A stretch of 64,000 nt of DNA from Agromyces humatus (lineage in GTDB: Bacteria > Actinomycetota > Actinomycetes > Actinomycetales > Microbacteriaceae): positions 62,001-126,000 of the forward strand of contig NZ_JAJQPD010000007.1 of the NCBI RefSeq assembly GCF_021228295.1. Direction: 5' to 3'. This document shows, one piece after another, positions 35,718 to 46,430 of this stretch. The notes under the pieces were generated by a model. The model did not search any database. It was given only the letters and a program-made list of their open reading frames with translations, and was not told the origin of the DNA. The translations under genes were made by a program, and so were the position numbers. The stretch's first letter is position 1; every line of letters starts with the position of its first letter.

Positions 35718-36784
35718 CACGCCTCACTCTCGGCGCCGGAGCGCGAGCGGGCGACGATCGACGACGCGGCGAAGTTGATGACGAGGGTGATCAGGAACAG
35801 CACGAGCCCCGCGGCCATGAGCGCCGACAGGGCGAACTCGCTCGCCTCGCCGTAGCGCAGGGCGATGAGCGCCGACACCGAGTTGCCGCCGGTCTTCAGC
35901 ACCTGCCAGTTGATCGCGAAGATCGGCGAGATGATCATGTACACCGCGATCGTCTCCCCGAGCGCGCGGCCGAGCCCGAGCATCGTGCCGCCGATGATGC
36001 CGCCGCGGCCGAACGGCAGCACGACCGCCCCGATCATGCCCCAGCGCGTGGACCCGAGCGCGTATGCCGCCTCGCGCTCGCCGGCGGGTGCCTGCATGAA
36101 CGCCTCGCGCATGATCGAGGTCTGGGTGGGCACGACCATGAGTCCCACGACGATGCCCGCGATGAACGCCGACGACGTGAACGCGCTCGCGTCGGTCAGC
36201 GCGGTGCCCTCTTGGTCGGTGACCGCGAAGAACGGGATCCACCCGAAGTACGTCGAGATCCACCGCGAGACGGGGATGATGCCCTCCTGAAGGAAGAACA
36301 CCCCCCACAGGCCGAACACGACGCTGGGCACCGCGGCCATCAGGTCGACCAAGGTGATCGACCACTGTTTGAGGCGGCCCGACATGACCTCTGAGATCAG
36401 CAGCGACGTGCCGAGCGCCAGGGGAACCGAGATGCAGATCGCGATGACCGCGATCATGATCGTGCCGAACAGCACGGCAGCGATGCCGAACTCACCGGTC
36501 TCGGGCGACCACTTCTGCTCGAAGAGGAAGTCGAGCCCCGCCACCTGAATCGCGGAGCCCGCGCGGATCGAGAGGAACAGGCCGACGGCGAGCATGATCG
36601 CGACGGTCACGCCGCCGGCGGAGAACGCGACGGAGCGGAAGACCACGTCGGACCGTGACGGGCGAGGGACGAGCGACCGCGGTTCCTGCGGCGGACGCGA
36701 CTCGGGAGCCTCGTCGGCGAGGATCACCGTCGTCGTGGTGTCACCGAGGGTACGATCGTCGGTCACGACCGCGCCGATCGGCAT
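35717..36784 (-). CDS. pstC: phosphate ABC transporter permease PstC
   Basis: 355 residues, about six membrane helices. Signature: EREAAYALGSTRWGMIGAVV (EAA loop) and GLGRALGETIAVYMII. First gene of the pst block after the kinase. I start it at ATG 36784; no good ribosome site is visible and a GTG shortly downstream is possible. The 150 bp upstream contain GTTCACTTTGC on the minus strand, resembling one half-unit of an actinobacterial PHO box, which would fit phosphate control. Confidence 0.93.
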   Translation of the reverse strand: MPIGAVVTDDRTLGDTTTTVILADEAPESRPPQEPRSLVPRPSRSDVVFRSVAFSAGGVTVAIMLAVGLFLSIRAGSAIQVAGLDFLFEQKWSPETGEFGIAAVLFGTIMIAVIAICISVPLALGTSLLISEVMSGRLKQWSITLVDLMAAVPSVVFGLWGVFFLQEGIIPVSRWISTYFGWIPFFAVTDQEGTALTDASAFTSSAFIAGIVVGLMVVPTQTSIMREAFMQAPAGEREAAYALGSTRWGMIGAVVLPFGRGGIIGGTMLGLGRALGETIAVYMIISPIFAINWQVLKTGGNSVSALIALRYGEASEFALSALMAAGLVLFLITLVINFAASSIVARSRSGAESEA

Positions 36785-36932
36785 GGCGACGTGGGCATGG
36801 GCAACCTCGGGCTGAAGCGTTGGGGAGTGACGGCGCCGGGCGCCGATTCGCGGATCACGTTCGCCCCGCAAAGTGAACGATCGACATCGCGAATGCGAAG
36901 GAGGTCTGGATTCGGAATGGCATCCGGGCGCT

Positions 36933-38693
36933 TCACCCGCCATTGCCCCCCGAAGGAGGGGCCGGTGACGGTGTTGCGGTCGCGGCGGGCGGCAGGGAGG
37001 CTGGAGCAGGGCCATCCGATTCGAGCACTGTCACCGTCGTTCCCAACGCCAGCGCGGTCCCTTCGGCCGGGTCGCTGCCCACGATCGTGCCGGGCAGGAC
37101 ATCGGTCGAGATCGTAGCGAGCGCGACCGTGAAGCCGGCGCCCTGCAACGCGCCGAGTGCCTCCGTACGTGTCAGTCCGGCCACCCGGGGCACGCGATTG
37201 AACCCTGAAGCGACTGTGAGCGAGACGGACGCACCCACTGCGACCGGCGTCCCTGCCGCCGGCGACGAGTCGAGCACGGTGTCAGCCGCATGCGCCGAAT
37301 CGACGACCGTGAGCTCGCCGGCCTCGAGTCCGGCGTCGGCGAGCGCCCGCATCGCCTCGGCGAGGCTCGAGAACGCGACGAGCGGCACGACGACCTCGAC
37401 GGCCTCCACGACCGGGTCAGGCTGAACGGGCGCGCTCGACGGCGCCGCGTCGTCGGCCGGCGATGGGAGCGGCGCAACCTGCGAGGGTGGCGACGAGGCA
37501 GTCGGAACCGGGAGGACCGGCGACCCGGCGGCGGCGAATCCGGCGAGCGTCGCGACGACCGCGGCCACACCGGCACCCGTCATCCACGCACTCACCATGC
37601 GGCGCCGGTGCCGGTGCCGCGAGAGCGGCCGCCGACCCTTGCCCGCCCGCTGCACGGCGGTGCGTTCCGCCGCGGGCGATCGGTCGGGCACACTCGTGCT
37701 GCCCAGCACGCGCGTCACCCCCGTCGCCGGCGCGCCCGCCGGTCGAGTAGCCGGCGAAGCTGGCGTATCGAGACCTCGTGCCCGGGTCTCTACGCGCGGC
37801 TGCGCCGCTCCTCGACCAGCGACGTCGAGGGCCGCCCGCATCTCCCCTGCCGACGCGAACCGGTCCGAGGGCGCCTTCAGCAACGCCCGCACGACGAGCC
37901 GGTCGACGTCGCGCGGAATGCGCGAATCCATCACCGACGGCACCGGCGGCGGTAGGTCGAGGTGGGCGCGCATCGTCTCGTTCACGGTCGCGCGGCCGAA
38001 TGGCGGGCGGCCGGTGAGCGCGAAGTACAGGACGGCGCCCGCCTGGTAGACGTCGCCGCGTTCGTCGACGGCCGCCCCTCGCACCTGCTCGGGCGACATG
38101 TAGTTCACGTTGCCGATCACCCCGGCACGGTCGGAATCGGGCTCGCTGCGCAGCACGTCGCTTCCGAGGGCGGCCCGCCCCGCGGCATCCGCCAGACCGA
38201 AATCGAGCAGCCGAACGCCGGCCGTTGCGATCGAACCCGCATCGGAGACCGCGACCATGACATTGGCGGGCGACACGTCACGGTGCACGAGGCCGACAGC
38301 ATGCGCCGCCTCGAGCGCGCGCAGCATGCCGTCGAGCACGGCGAGCGCCTCGGGGACGCCCAGTGGCCCGCGCCGCTCGACGTGCTCGGCGAGGCTCGAG
38401 CCGCCGGCCCGCTCGAGCGCGATCCACGCGACCGGGTCGACGCCGTGCGTGTCGACGCCCACGTCGAGCACGCCAGCGATGTTCGGATGTCGCAGCTCCC
38501 GCGCCCGCCGCGCCTCGGCGAAGAACGCCTCGCGTGTCGCGGGCCGCCCCGAGAGGTGCGGGTGCAGCAGTTTGAGGGCGACGGATGCCCCAGTGCTCGT
38601 GTCGACCGCCGCGAACACCGATGCAGACCCGCCGGTTCCGAGGAGCTCGCCGAGCCGGAACCGGCGCGACACGAGGCCCGACGAGTCGGTCAT
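36933..38693 (-). CDS. PASTA-type Ser/Thr protein kinase
   Basis: 586 residues. Kinase domain (~10-275): glycine loop LGTGGSASVF, Lys41, catalytic HRDVSPANV (Asp139; Ser141 where most Ser/Thr kinases have Lys), LLDFG (164-166), and GNVNYMSPEQV. A linker of ~100 residues carries a pair of REP-like elements in its DNA. Then a membrane helix (GAGVAAVVATLAGFAAAG), a Pro/Ser stalk, and two PASTA repeats (SLAEAMRALADAGLEAG; GLTRTEALGALQGAGFTV) plus a Pro-rich end. PknB-like kinases sense cell-wall fragments. GGAGG abuts ATG 38693 with no spacer, so GTG a few codons later is possible. Confidence 0.93.
   Translation of the reverse strand: MTDSSGLVSRRFRLGELLGTGGSASVFAAVDTSTGASVALKLLHPHLSGRPATREAFFAEARRARELRHPNIAGVLDVGVDTHGVDPVAWIALERAGGSSLAEHVERRGPLGVPEALAVLDGMLRALEAAHAVGLVHRDVSPANVMVAVSDAGSIATAGVRLLDFGLADAAGRAALGSDVLRSEPDSDRAGVIGNVNYMSPEQVRGAAVDERGDVYQAGAVLYFALTGRPPFGRATVNETMRAHLDLPPPVPSVMDSRIPRDVDRLVVRALLKAPSDRFASAGEMRAALDVAGRGAAQPRVETRARGLDTPASPATRPAGAPATGVTRVLGSTSVPDRSPAAERTAVQRAGKGRRPLSRHRHRRRMVSAWMTGAGVAAVVATLAGFAAAGSPVLPVPTASSPPSQVAPLPSPADDAAPSSAPVQPDPVVEAVEVVVPLVAFSSLAEAMRALADAGLEAGELTVVDSAHAADTVLDSSPAAGTPVAVGASVSLTVASGFNRVPRVAGLTRTEALGALQGAGFTVALATISTDVLPGTIVGSDPAEGTALALGTTVTVLESDGPAPASLPPAATATPSPAPPSGGNGG
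37741..37817. repeat. inverted pair of REP-like elements inside the kinase gene
   Basis: Copy A 37741-37775 runs GGTCGAGTAGCCGGC ... GCGTATCGAGACC. Copy B 37785-37817 is the same type in the opposite orientation (GGTCTCTACGCG ... CGCTCCTCGACC). They sit head-to-head, nine bases apart, and are translated into the linker between the kinase domain and the membrane helix. Confidence 0.8.
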
Positions 38694-38738
38694 CCTCCGG
38701 TGCGCTCCCCACGGTCGCCGCTGGAGTCGGCCCGTCGG

Positions 38739-39335
38739 TCAGCCGAGGGCATGCTCGGGCACCGTGTGACGTCGACCGAATCGGCCCGATGAGGCGCTTC
38801 GGTCTGCGTCATCCGCGATGATCGCATGCGGCAACGCTGCGAGTGCGCCGAGTGCCGACGCAGCGCCCGTCGAGGTCGAGTTGTACCACCGACCGCACGT
38901 CATCACCGTGACGCCTTCGTGCCAGACGACCCATCCGCGCGACGCGTTGTGCGGACCGGCGACGACCGTGATCTCCAGCTCCGCACACTGCGCCTGCAGT
39001 CGTCGCACGTGTGCGCACGCGGCGTCGAAGCTGTCGTAGAACAACGAACTGCGTCCGAGCTCGCGGTTGTTCGAGGCGAGCAGCCGCCAGATTCCGGGCC
39101 ATCGCTGCGCGCCCGAGCGTGCCGTCGAGCGCGCCACGGCGACGATGGATCCGGCGTTCCCCAGCGGCGCCACCGGCGCGCGCGTCGGCCGGGTGCCTTG
39201 CGGCCGGCCGACGAACGGCTCGCGGAACCGGGCCCAGGCCTGCAGCATCGGATCGGTGTCCGAATCGAAGACCGCGAACCTCACCCGCGCGGGCGCACCC
39301 GCTGTGCCGCCGAGCGCGACATGATTACCGGTCAC
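38739..39335 (-). CDS. hypothetical protein
   Basis: 198 residues from GTG 39335, which has GAGGG four bases upstream; GTG 39365 is an alternative. Soluble, no signal or membrane segment. It contains ARSGAQRWPGIWRLLASNNR, FDAACAHVRRLQAQCAEL and WHEGVTVMTCGRWYNS, with two or three Cys. I do not recognise the family. It ends 45 bases upstream of the kinase start on the same strand, so they could share a transcript. Confidence 0.6.
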   Translation of the reverse strand: MTGNHVALGGTAGAPARVRFAVFDSDTDPMLQAWARFREPFVGRPQGTRPTRAPVAPLGNAGSIVAVARSTARSGAQRWPGIWRLLASNNRELGRSSLFYDSFDAACAHVRRLQAQCAELEITVVAGPHNASRGWVVWHEGVTVMTCGRWYNSTSTGAASALGALAALPHAIIADDADRSASSGRFGRRHTVPEHALG

Positions 39336-39608
39336 GATGCCCTCTACTCCGATGCCGGCATGCACCTCTGCCGCTCGGAAGCAGACTCAGCGCCGTGGGT
39401 TACGAAGAGTCCGTCCGCAGACGATCTACGGATGTCCGGAATGTGAGCAGCAGGTGTCGAAACCCGACCCGCGTCGCCGATTCCCACGGAACATCGCCTC
39501 GGCACCCCCCACTTGGGTGTTGTGACCCTGCGTGGGCGGTGACAGACTGTTCTGAGTCGAGCGGAGACCCGACCCGTCGAGTGCGACCGACGACCCGAAC
39601 GGAAGCTT

Positions 39609-41183
39609 ATGAAGTGGAACCCAGAGGCCCCTGAGGGCCACGACTGGTTCCGAGCGCGCCGCGCCCGGCCGCGTGGTGTCATGGTCACGGCGGTCGCCGC
39701 CGTGATCGTCCTCGGGGTCGCTGTCGCCACTCCGGCATCCGCCGAAGAGGTCGTCGCAACCGAGACCGGCACGACCGACACCACGACGGTCACCGCTGAA
39801 CCGATTCCGGCCGACCCCCCTCCGGCTCCCGAGCCGGCTCCGGCGCCCGACCCCGCACCCGTGCCCGACCCGACGCCGGTTCCCGACCCGACTCCCGTTC
39901 CCGAACCGACGCCGACGCCGACTCCCGATCCCACGCCGACGCCGACGCCGACTCCCGATCCCACGCCGACGCCGACGCCGACCCCCACGCCAACGCCAAC
40001 GCCGACCCCCACCCCGACGCCGACACCCACGCCGACACCGACGCCGACCCCCACGCCGACGCCGACGCCGACACCGACCCCGACCCCCACCCCGACCCCG
40101 ACCCCGACCCCCACGCCGGGCACAGCACCGGCCGGAACGCCGAGCGCACCGGTCGTCCTCGTCGGAGACGGACCGGTCGCTCGCATCGTGACCCGCACCT
40201 CGACCACGGGCACGGCCTCGAACGTCACCTCGCTGATCACGGCGCGTGCTGCGCTCGATCGCGCAGTCGCCGCACTCCGCGACGCCGAGGCCGAACTCGA
40301 CGCCGCTCGGTCGACGCGCGAGGTCACCCGCGCCATCGCCGAGAACATCCAAGCCATCGCCGACGACGCACGGCTCGACGCCGACGCCGCGGCCCGCGCC
40401 TACCTCGCGGCTTCGAAGGGCGGCGACGCCTCGCTGAACTCGATGGCCGCCGCGTTCGGGCAGGGGCGCGACCTGCTCGCCGGTCTCAGCGGCGTCGCCC
40501 GCGTCACCGAGATCGCCGGCGATGCCGAGAAGCTGCTCGAGATCACCGCCGAGCGCGACGCCGAGGCCGTCGCCGCTGAAGCGCGCGCGGCCGAGGCATG
40601 GGCCGCGGTCGACGAGATCGACATTGAGGCGCTCGAGAAGAAGGTCGACCGCGCCGAGCGCGCCGTCACCTCGGCCCGCAAGGCGCTCTCGGGCCTGCAG
40701 ACCCGCGTCGCATCGGCGAGTGTCGCATTCGTGCAGACCCTCCCGCGAGACTCCGGGCTCCTCAGCGACCAGGGCTGGTCGGTGCCCGTGACCGGCGACC
40801 TCACCGATGGCTTCGGCCCCCGCCCCAACAAGCCACTTCCCGGTGTGAACGAGTTCCACCGCGGCACCGATATCTCGGCCGGATGTCGCGAGCCCGTGTT
40901 CGCCGCGACCTCGGGCACCGTCGTGCAGACCGGACCGAACGGCACGTACGGCAACTGGGTGCTCATCGACCACGGGTCTGGAATCTCCACGGGCTACGCA
41001 CACCTGATCGACGGCGGCACGGTCGTCGAGACCGGTCAGACCGTGACCGCCGGGCAGCTCATCTCGGCCGTGGGTTCGACCGGCGCCTCGACCGGCTGCC
41101 ATCTGCACTTCGAGGTGCGCATCGACGGCACCGCCGTCAACGCGATCCCGTTCATGGCCGCTCGCGGCGTCGCCCTCGGCTGA
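39609..41183 (+). CDS. secreted M23 (LytM) metallopeptidase with Pro-Thr stalk and coiled coil
   Basis: 524 residues. Signal peptide ([20 protein letters not shown]), a Pro-Thr/Pro-Asp repeat of ~100 residues (~75-175), an Ala/Glu/Arg-rich coiled coil (~205-375), and a C-terminal LytM domain with zinc ligands in [10 protein letters not shown] (His, Asp) and TGCHLHFEV (H-x-H). All ligands are present, so it should be an active peptidoglycan endopeptidase or hydrolase. The coiled coil resembles autoinhibited or FtsEX-regulated hydrolases (inference). ATG 39609 follows GGAAG. Confidence 0.92.
   Translation: MKWNPEAPEGHDWFRARRARPRGVMVTAVAAVIVLGVAVATPASAEEVVATETGTTDTTTVTAEPIPADPPPAPEPAPAPDPAPVPDPTPVPDPTPVPEPTPTPTPDPTPTPTPTPDPTPTPTPTPTPTPTPTPTPTPTPTPTPTPTPTPTPTPTPTPTPTPTPTPTPTPGTAPAGTPSAPVVLVGDGPVARIVTRTSTTGTASNVTSLITARAALDRAVAALRDAEAELDAARSTREVTRAIAENIQAIADDARLDADAAARAYLAASKGGDASLNSMAAAFGQGRDLLAGLSGVARVTEIAGDAEKLLEITAERDAEAVAAEARAAEAWAAVDEIDIEALEKKVDRAERAVTSARKALSGLQTRVASASVAFVQTLPRDSGLLSDQGWSVPVTGDLTDGFGPRPNKPLPGVNEFHRGTDISAGCREPVFAATSGTVVQTGPNGTYGNWVLIDHGSGISTGYAHLIDGGTVVETGQTVTAGQLISAVGSTGASTGCHLHFEVRIDGTAVNAIPFMAARGVALG
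39848..40117. repeat. coding minisatellite (Pro-Thr stalk)
   Basis: About 270 bases of degenerate CCGACGCCGACC-type hexamer/dodecamer repeats encoding alternating Pro-Thr and Pro-Asp. Likely length-variable between strains. Confidence 0.85.
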
Positions 41184-41197
41184 GTCCACCCGGGTCC

Positions 41198-41213
41198 GTC
41201 CGGTATCCCAGAC
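41198..41213. promoter_or_regulatory. candidate hut operator 2 (upstream of hutU)
   Basis: GTCCGGTATCCCAGAC; 13 of 16 positions match operator 1 read on the opposite strand. Ends 55 bases before ATG 41268. Confidence 0.72.
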
Positions 41214-41267
41214 GCGAGCCACGCGACATCCGTTGCCCGGTGCCATCACGTGGTGTGTGATCGGAGC

Positions 41268-42934
<1,667 letters not shown>

Positions 42935-42938
<4 letters not shown>

Positions 42939-44227
42939 GCGACGGCGCGGCCACACGACGGATGCTGCTCACCGGCATCGCCGAACTGGTGACGAACAAC
43001 CCTGCACCCGACCGTGACGGCGGGGCGCTCGGCATCGTGCGTGACGCCGCGGTGCTCGTGGAGGACGGACGCATCACGTGGGTCGGCACCGCCGCCCACG
43101 CGGGCGAGCACCTCTCGCGCGACGGCGAGCGCGAGGACCGACGCGAGGGCGACGAGCATCGCGCGATCTGGGACGCCGATGTCGAACTCGTCGACGTCGG
43201 CGGGCGGGCCGTCATCCCCGGGTTCGTCGACTCGCACACCCACCTCGTGTTCGGCGGAGACCGGGCCGATGAATTCGCGGCGCGCATGGCGGGTCAACGA
43301 TATGCCGCGGGCGGCATCCGCTCGACCGTCGCCGCAACGCGGGCCGCCACCGACGACGAGCTCCGTGCCCGCCTCGCCGGATTCGTCACCGAGCTGCACG
43401 CCCAGGGCACCACGACGTTCGAGATCAAAAGCGGCTACGGATTGAGCGTCGCCGACGAGCAGCGCCTCGTGCGCCTCGCCCGCGAGGTCACCGACGAGGT
43501 CACATTCCTCGGCGCGCATGTGGTGCCGTTCGAGTACCGTGAAGACCCGGCGTTCGACGGCGACGCCGCCGAGGCGGCCGACGCCTACGTCGACCTCGTC
43601 ATCGGTGAGATGCTCACGGCGTGTGCGCCGCACGCGCGTTGGGTCGATGCCTTCTGCGAGCGCGGCGCCTTCACGCCCGAGCAGTCCCGGCGGGTGCTCG
43701 AGGCCGGTCACGCCGCCGGACTCGGCGTGCGCGTGCACGGCAACCAACTCGGCCCCGGTGAGGGCGTGCGACTCGCGGTCGACCTCGACGCGGCATCCGT
43801 CGACCACTGCACCTTCTTGAGCGATGCGGATGTCGCGACCCTCGCGGCATCGAACACCGTGGCCACCCTGTTGCCGGGCGTCGAGTTCTCGACCCGCCAG
43901 CCGTACCCCGATGCGCGCCGGCTCATCGACGCGGGAGTCACGGTCGCGCTCGCGAGCGACTGCAACCCGGGGTCGAGCTTCACGAGCTCGATGCCGTTCT
44001 GCATCGCGGTCGCCGTACGCGACATGGGGATGACCCCGGCCGAGGCGGTGTGGGCCTCGACCGCAGGTGGCGCGGCGGCACTGCGGCGAACGGACGTCGG
44101 CACGATCAGGCCCGGGGCACGCGCCGATCTCGTGCTGCTCGACGCACCGAGCCACGTGCACCTCGCCTATCGGCCAGGTGTGCCGCTCGTGTCACGCGTG
44201 TGGAAGGACGGCGCCGCCGTCGCCTGA
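42935..44227 (+). CDS. hutI: imidazolonepropionase
   Basis: 430 residues. Amidohydrolase-fold enzyme that opens imidazolonepropionate to formiminoglutamate. Metal-binding motif [17 protein letters not shown], then [14 protein letters not shown] (substrate contact), [20 protein letters not shown] (His), and [16 protein letters not shown] (catalytic Asp). A charged insertion near residues 60-75 ([14 protein letters not shown]) is unusual. Overlaps hutU; the next step enzyme, hutG, is at 58.4 kb. Confidence 0.95.
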
Positions 44228-44249
44228 CGCCGCGCTGCACCGAGGCACC

Positions 44250-44546
44250 TCAGTCGTCGTCGCTTCGCCGCATGCGTCGCCGAGCCGACAGCAGGGTGAA
44301 CTCGGGCCGGTCGGCAACGAGTCGCTCGGCCCGGTCGAGCGCATCGGTCACCCGCTCGGCGTGCGCCGCGACGACACCCACGCCGATACGTGAACGCCGG
44401 TGCAGGTCCTGATCGCTCACCTCGGCGACGCTCGCCTCGGTCGAGCGGCGAAGGTCGGCCAGCAGCGGTCGCAGCACCGCCCGCTTCTCCTTCAGCGAGT
44501 GCACGTCGCCGAGCAGCAGGTCGAACTCGATCCACCCGATCCACAT
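44250..44546 (-). CDS. DUF503 protein
   Basis: 98 residues. Matches the DUF503 pattern: GWIEFDLLLGDVHSLKEKRA at the N-terminus, then SVAEVSDQDLHRRSRIGVGV. Function unknown; in many bacteria it lies next to ribosome-maturation genes, but here it starts 13 bases after DUF6510 at the end of the molybdoenzyme operon. The ribosome site is weak (GAGGG, 10 bases away). Confidence 0.85.
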   Translation of the reverse strand: MWIGWIEFDLLLGDVHSLKEKRAVLRPLLADLRRSTEASVAEVSDQDLHRRSRIGVGVVAAHAERVTDALDRAERLVADRPEFTLLSARRRMRRSDDD

Positions 44547-44559
44547 CGAGACGGCGCCC

Positions 44560-44829
44560 TCAGCCCGCGGTCGGCGTGCGCGCGACCTCGATGGCGCCCA
44601 TCCCCGTGAACCGGATCCACGCTCGATCCTCGGACTCGACGAGCGTCATGAGCACCTGGCCGCACGAGTCGCAGCGCACCACGGAGCCGGCGTCACTCGA
44701 GTAGACCATCGCCCGCGCGAGTTCGGCGATCGAGCCGCAGCCCTCGCACTTCGCGACCGCCACGGTCACGTCGAAGGCGAAGAACTCCGAGAGCGGTCCG
44801 GCGAGCGAGTTGCCGTCGAGGTGGGTCAT
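44560..44829 (-). CDS. DUF6510 zinc-ribbon protein
   Basis: 89 residues. Two CxxC pairs, CEGCGSIAEL and VRCDSCGQVLM, form a likely zinc ribbon. Its ATG overlaps the stop of the reductase gene (TGATG), with GGAGG upstream, so expression is coupled. Function unknown; the tight linkage suggests a role in assembly or electron transfer of the oxidoreductase pair. Confidence 0.82.
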   Translation of the reverse strand: MTHLDGNSLAGPLSEFFAFDVTVAVAKCEGCGSIAELARAMVYSSDAGSVVRCDSCGQVLMTLVESEDRAWIRFTGMGAIEVARTPTAG

Positions 44830-45599
44830 CACATGCCTCCGTATCGCTCGGTGCGGATCGACCGCGCGTCGTGTCCGAACCCGACCAGCCAGTCGGCGAC
44901 GCGTTCGACGAATCCCGTCGAACCGCAGACGTACACGAGCGGATGCTGCGCCGCCGGCACCACCGCGGCCTCGAGCGCCTCGCGCGTGATGCGTCCGGGT
45001 GGCGTCGGCCAGCCGTCGGGCGCGCGACGCGTGTAGACGAGATCGAGCCGAAGCGGGGCGGATGTCCCGGCCAGCGCCTTGAGCTCGCGAGCGAAGTACA
45101 CGTCGTCGGGGGTGCGCACCGAGTAGAGCAACCGGAACGGCGTCTCGTCGCCGGCCTCGGCGCGTGCGCTCGCGATCGCGTAGAGCGGCACGACACCCGA
45201 GCCGCCCGCGATGAGCTGCACGGGGCGATGGTCGCCGCCCGGACGCCAGACGAAGAACGCACCGAGCGGCCCGTGCAGTTCGAGCTTGTCGCCCGCACGT
45301 ACCTCGTCGACGAGGAACGGCGACACCTCACCGTCGGGCAGCTTGTCGACCGCGAGCACGACGCGAGACGAGTCGCCCGACGACGCGATCGAATACGAGC
45401 GGCTGGCGGTGTACCCGTCGGGCGCGGTGAGCCGCACGTCGAGGTGCTGCCCCGGCGCGTTGCCGGGCCATCCGTCGACCTCGAGCTCGAGGCGCGTCGC
45501 ATTCGGCGTCTCGCGGTGCACGGCGACGACGGTGCCGACGTGCCAACCGGCGCGGGGAACCGCGCGAATACCGGCCGTGGTGTCGATCGTGTCGCTCAC
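44829..45599 (-). CDS. ferredoxin-NADP reductase-like FAD/NAD(P) oxidoreductase
   Basis: 256 residues. FAD-binding barrel with SRSYSIASSGDSSRV (the RxYS motif), then the nucleotide domain with IAGGSGVVPLYAIASA, FRLLYSVRTPDDVYF and YVCGSTGFVERVADWL. There is no [2Fe-2S] domain, so an external electron partner is needed, plausibly the adjacent molybdoenzyme. GTG 45599 overlaps the upstream stop (GTGA). Confidence 0.9.
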   Translation of the reverse strand: MSDTIDTTAGIRAVPRAGWHVGTVVAVHRETPNATRLELEVDGWPGNAPGQHLDVRLTAPDGYTASRSYSIASSGDSSRVVLAVDKLPDGEVSPFLVDEVRAGDKLELHGPLGAFFVWRPGGDHRPVQLIAGGSGVVPLYAIASARAEAGDETPFRLLYSVRTPDDVYFARELKALAGTSAPLRLDLVYTRRAPDGWPTPPGRITREALEAAVVPAAQHPLVYVCGSTGFVERVADWLVGFGHDARSIRTERYGGM

Positions 45600-46186
45600 C
45601 AGTAGCGCTCTTCCTTCCAGGGGTCGCCGTGGATGTGGTAGCCGTTCTGCTCCCAGAAGCCGGGCTCGTCGCTCGGCATCATCTCGAGTCCGCGCACCCA
45701 CTTCGCGCTCTTCCAGAAGTACAGGTGCGGCACGAGCAATCGGGCAGGGCCTCCGTGCTCGGGATCGAGCGGCTCGCCATCGAACTCGAAGGCGACCCAG
45801 GCCTTGCCGTCGAGCAGTTCGTCGAGCGGCACGTTCGTCGTGTAGCCGCCGTAGCTGTGCGCCATGACGTAGTCGTACTCGGTCTCGACGTGCTCGAAGA
45901 GGGTGTCGAGCGACACCCCACGCCAGCTCGTGCCGAGCTTCGACCAGTGCGTGACGCAATGGATGTCGGTGCTCACCTCGTCGATGTCGAGCGCCATGAA
46001 CTCGTCCCAGTTCCACGATTGCGAACCCGACTCTGTGCGGATCGTGAACTCCCACTCGGCGGTGTCGACCTCGGGCGTCGGACCGGCCGACAGCACCGGG
46101 AAGTCGTGCACGAGGGTCTGACCGGGTGGGAGCCGATCGTCGCGTTCGCGACTGCGACCGCCGAACCCCCTGGTGATGAATGACAT
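45596..46186 (-). CDS. molybdopterin-dependent oxidoreductase (sulfite-oxidase fold)
   Basis: 196 residues. Moco-binding domain with the ligand Cys in TDIHCVTHWSKLGTSWRGV, a conserved Arg, and VPHLYFWKSAKWVRGLEMM. No signal peptide and no dimerisation domain, so it is a short cytoplasmic YedY/YuiH-like member. It probably receives electrons from, or passes them to, the following reductase. ATG 46186 has AAGGAG six bases upstream. Confidence 0.9.
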   Translation of the reverse strand: MSFITRGFGGRSRERDDRLPPGQTLVHDFPVLSAGPTPEVDTAEWEFTIRTESGSQSWNWDEFMALDIDEVSTDIHCVTHWSKLGTSWRGVSLDTLFEHVETEYDYVMAHSYGGYTTNVPLDELLDGKAWVAFEFDGEPLDPEHGGPARLLVPHLYFWKSAKWVRGLEMMPSDEPGFWEQNGYHIHGDPWKEERYW

Positions 46187-46210
46187 GGCGTCTCCTTGCC
46201 CGATGGATCG

Positions 46211-46239
46211 AGACTAGTGACCTCGTCCCCGCCTGTCAC
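46211..46239 (-). promoter_or_regulatory. promoter of the molybdoenzyme operon
   Basis: On the minus strand, -35 GTGACA (46239-46234), 17 bases, then -10 TAGTCT (46216-46211). The inverted pair GTGAC/GTCAC brackets the spacer. Confidence 0.5.
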
Positions 46240-46260
46240 CGGTCGGATGCCAATCAGCCG

Positions 46261-46416
46261 GTGCCAGCGCCGCCCGTCGTGCTGTTCGACGCCGGCGCCG
46301 GCAACCCGTACATCGAGTGGCCGACGCTCGCGGAGTCGACGGTGATCCTCGCGCTCGCCGGACCTGGCCTGGTCCTGGCATTCCTGCTCACAGCCCGAAG
46401 CAGGAAGGTTCCGTGA
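46261..46416 (+). CDS. possible small membrane protein or gene remnant
   Basis: 51 codons from GTG 46261: a short hydrophilic part (AGNPYIEWPTLAE) and one membrane helix (STVILALAGPGLVLAFLLTA) followed by RSRK. No ribosome site or clear promoter. It could be the C-terminal remnant of a larger gene. Confidence 0.3.
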   Translation: MPAPPVVLFDAGAGNPYIEWPTLAESTVILALAGPGLVLAFLLTARSRKVP

Positions 46417-46430
46417 ACCCGACGCCCGAC

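Noticed and set aside
39848..40117. Possible non-coding minisatellite
   Set aside because: It is translated as a Pro-Thr stalk in frame within the M23 peptidase.
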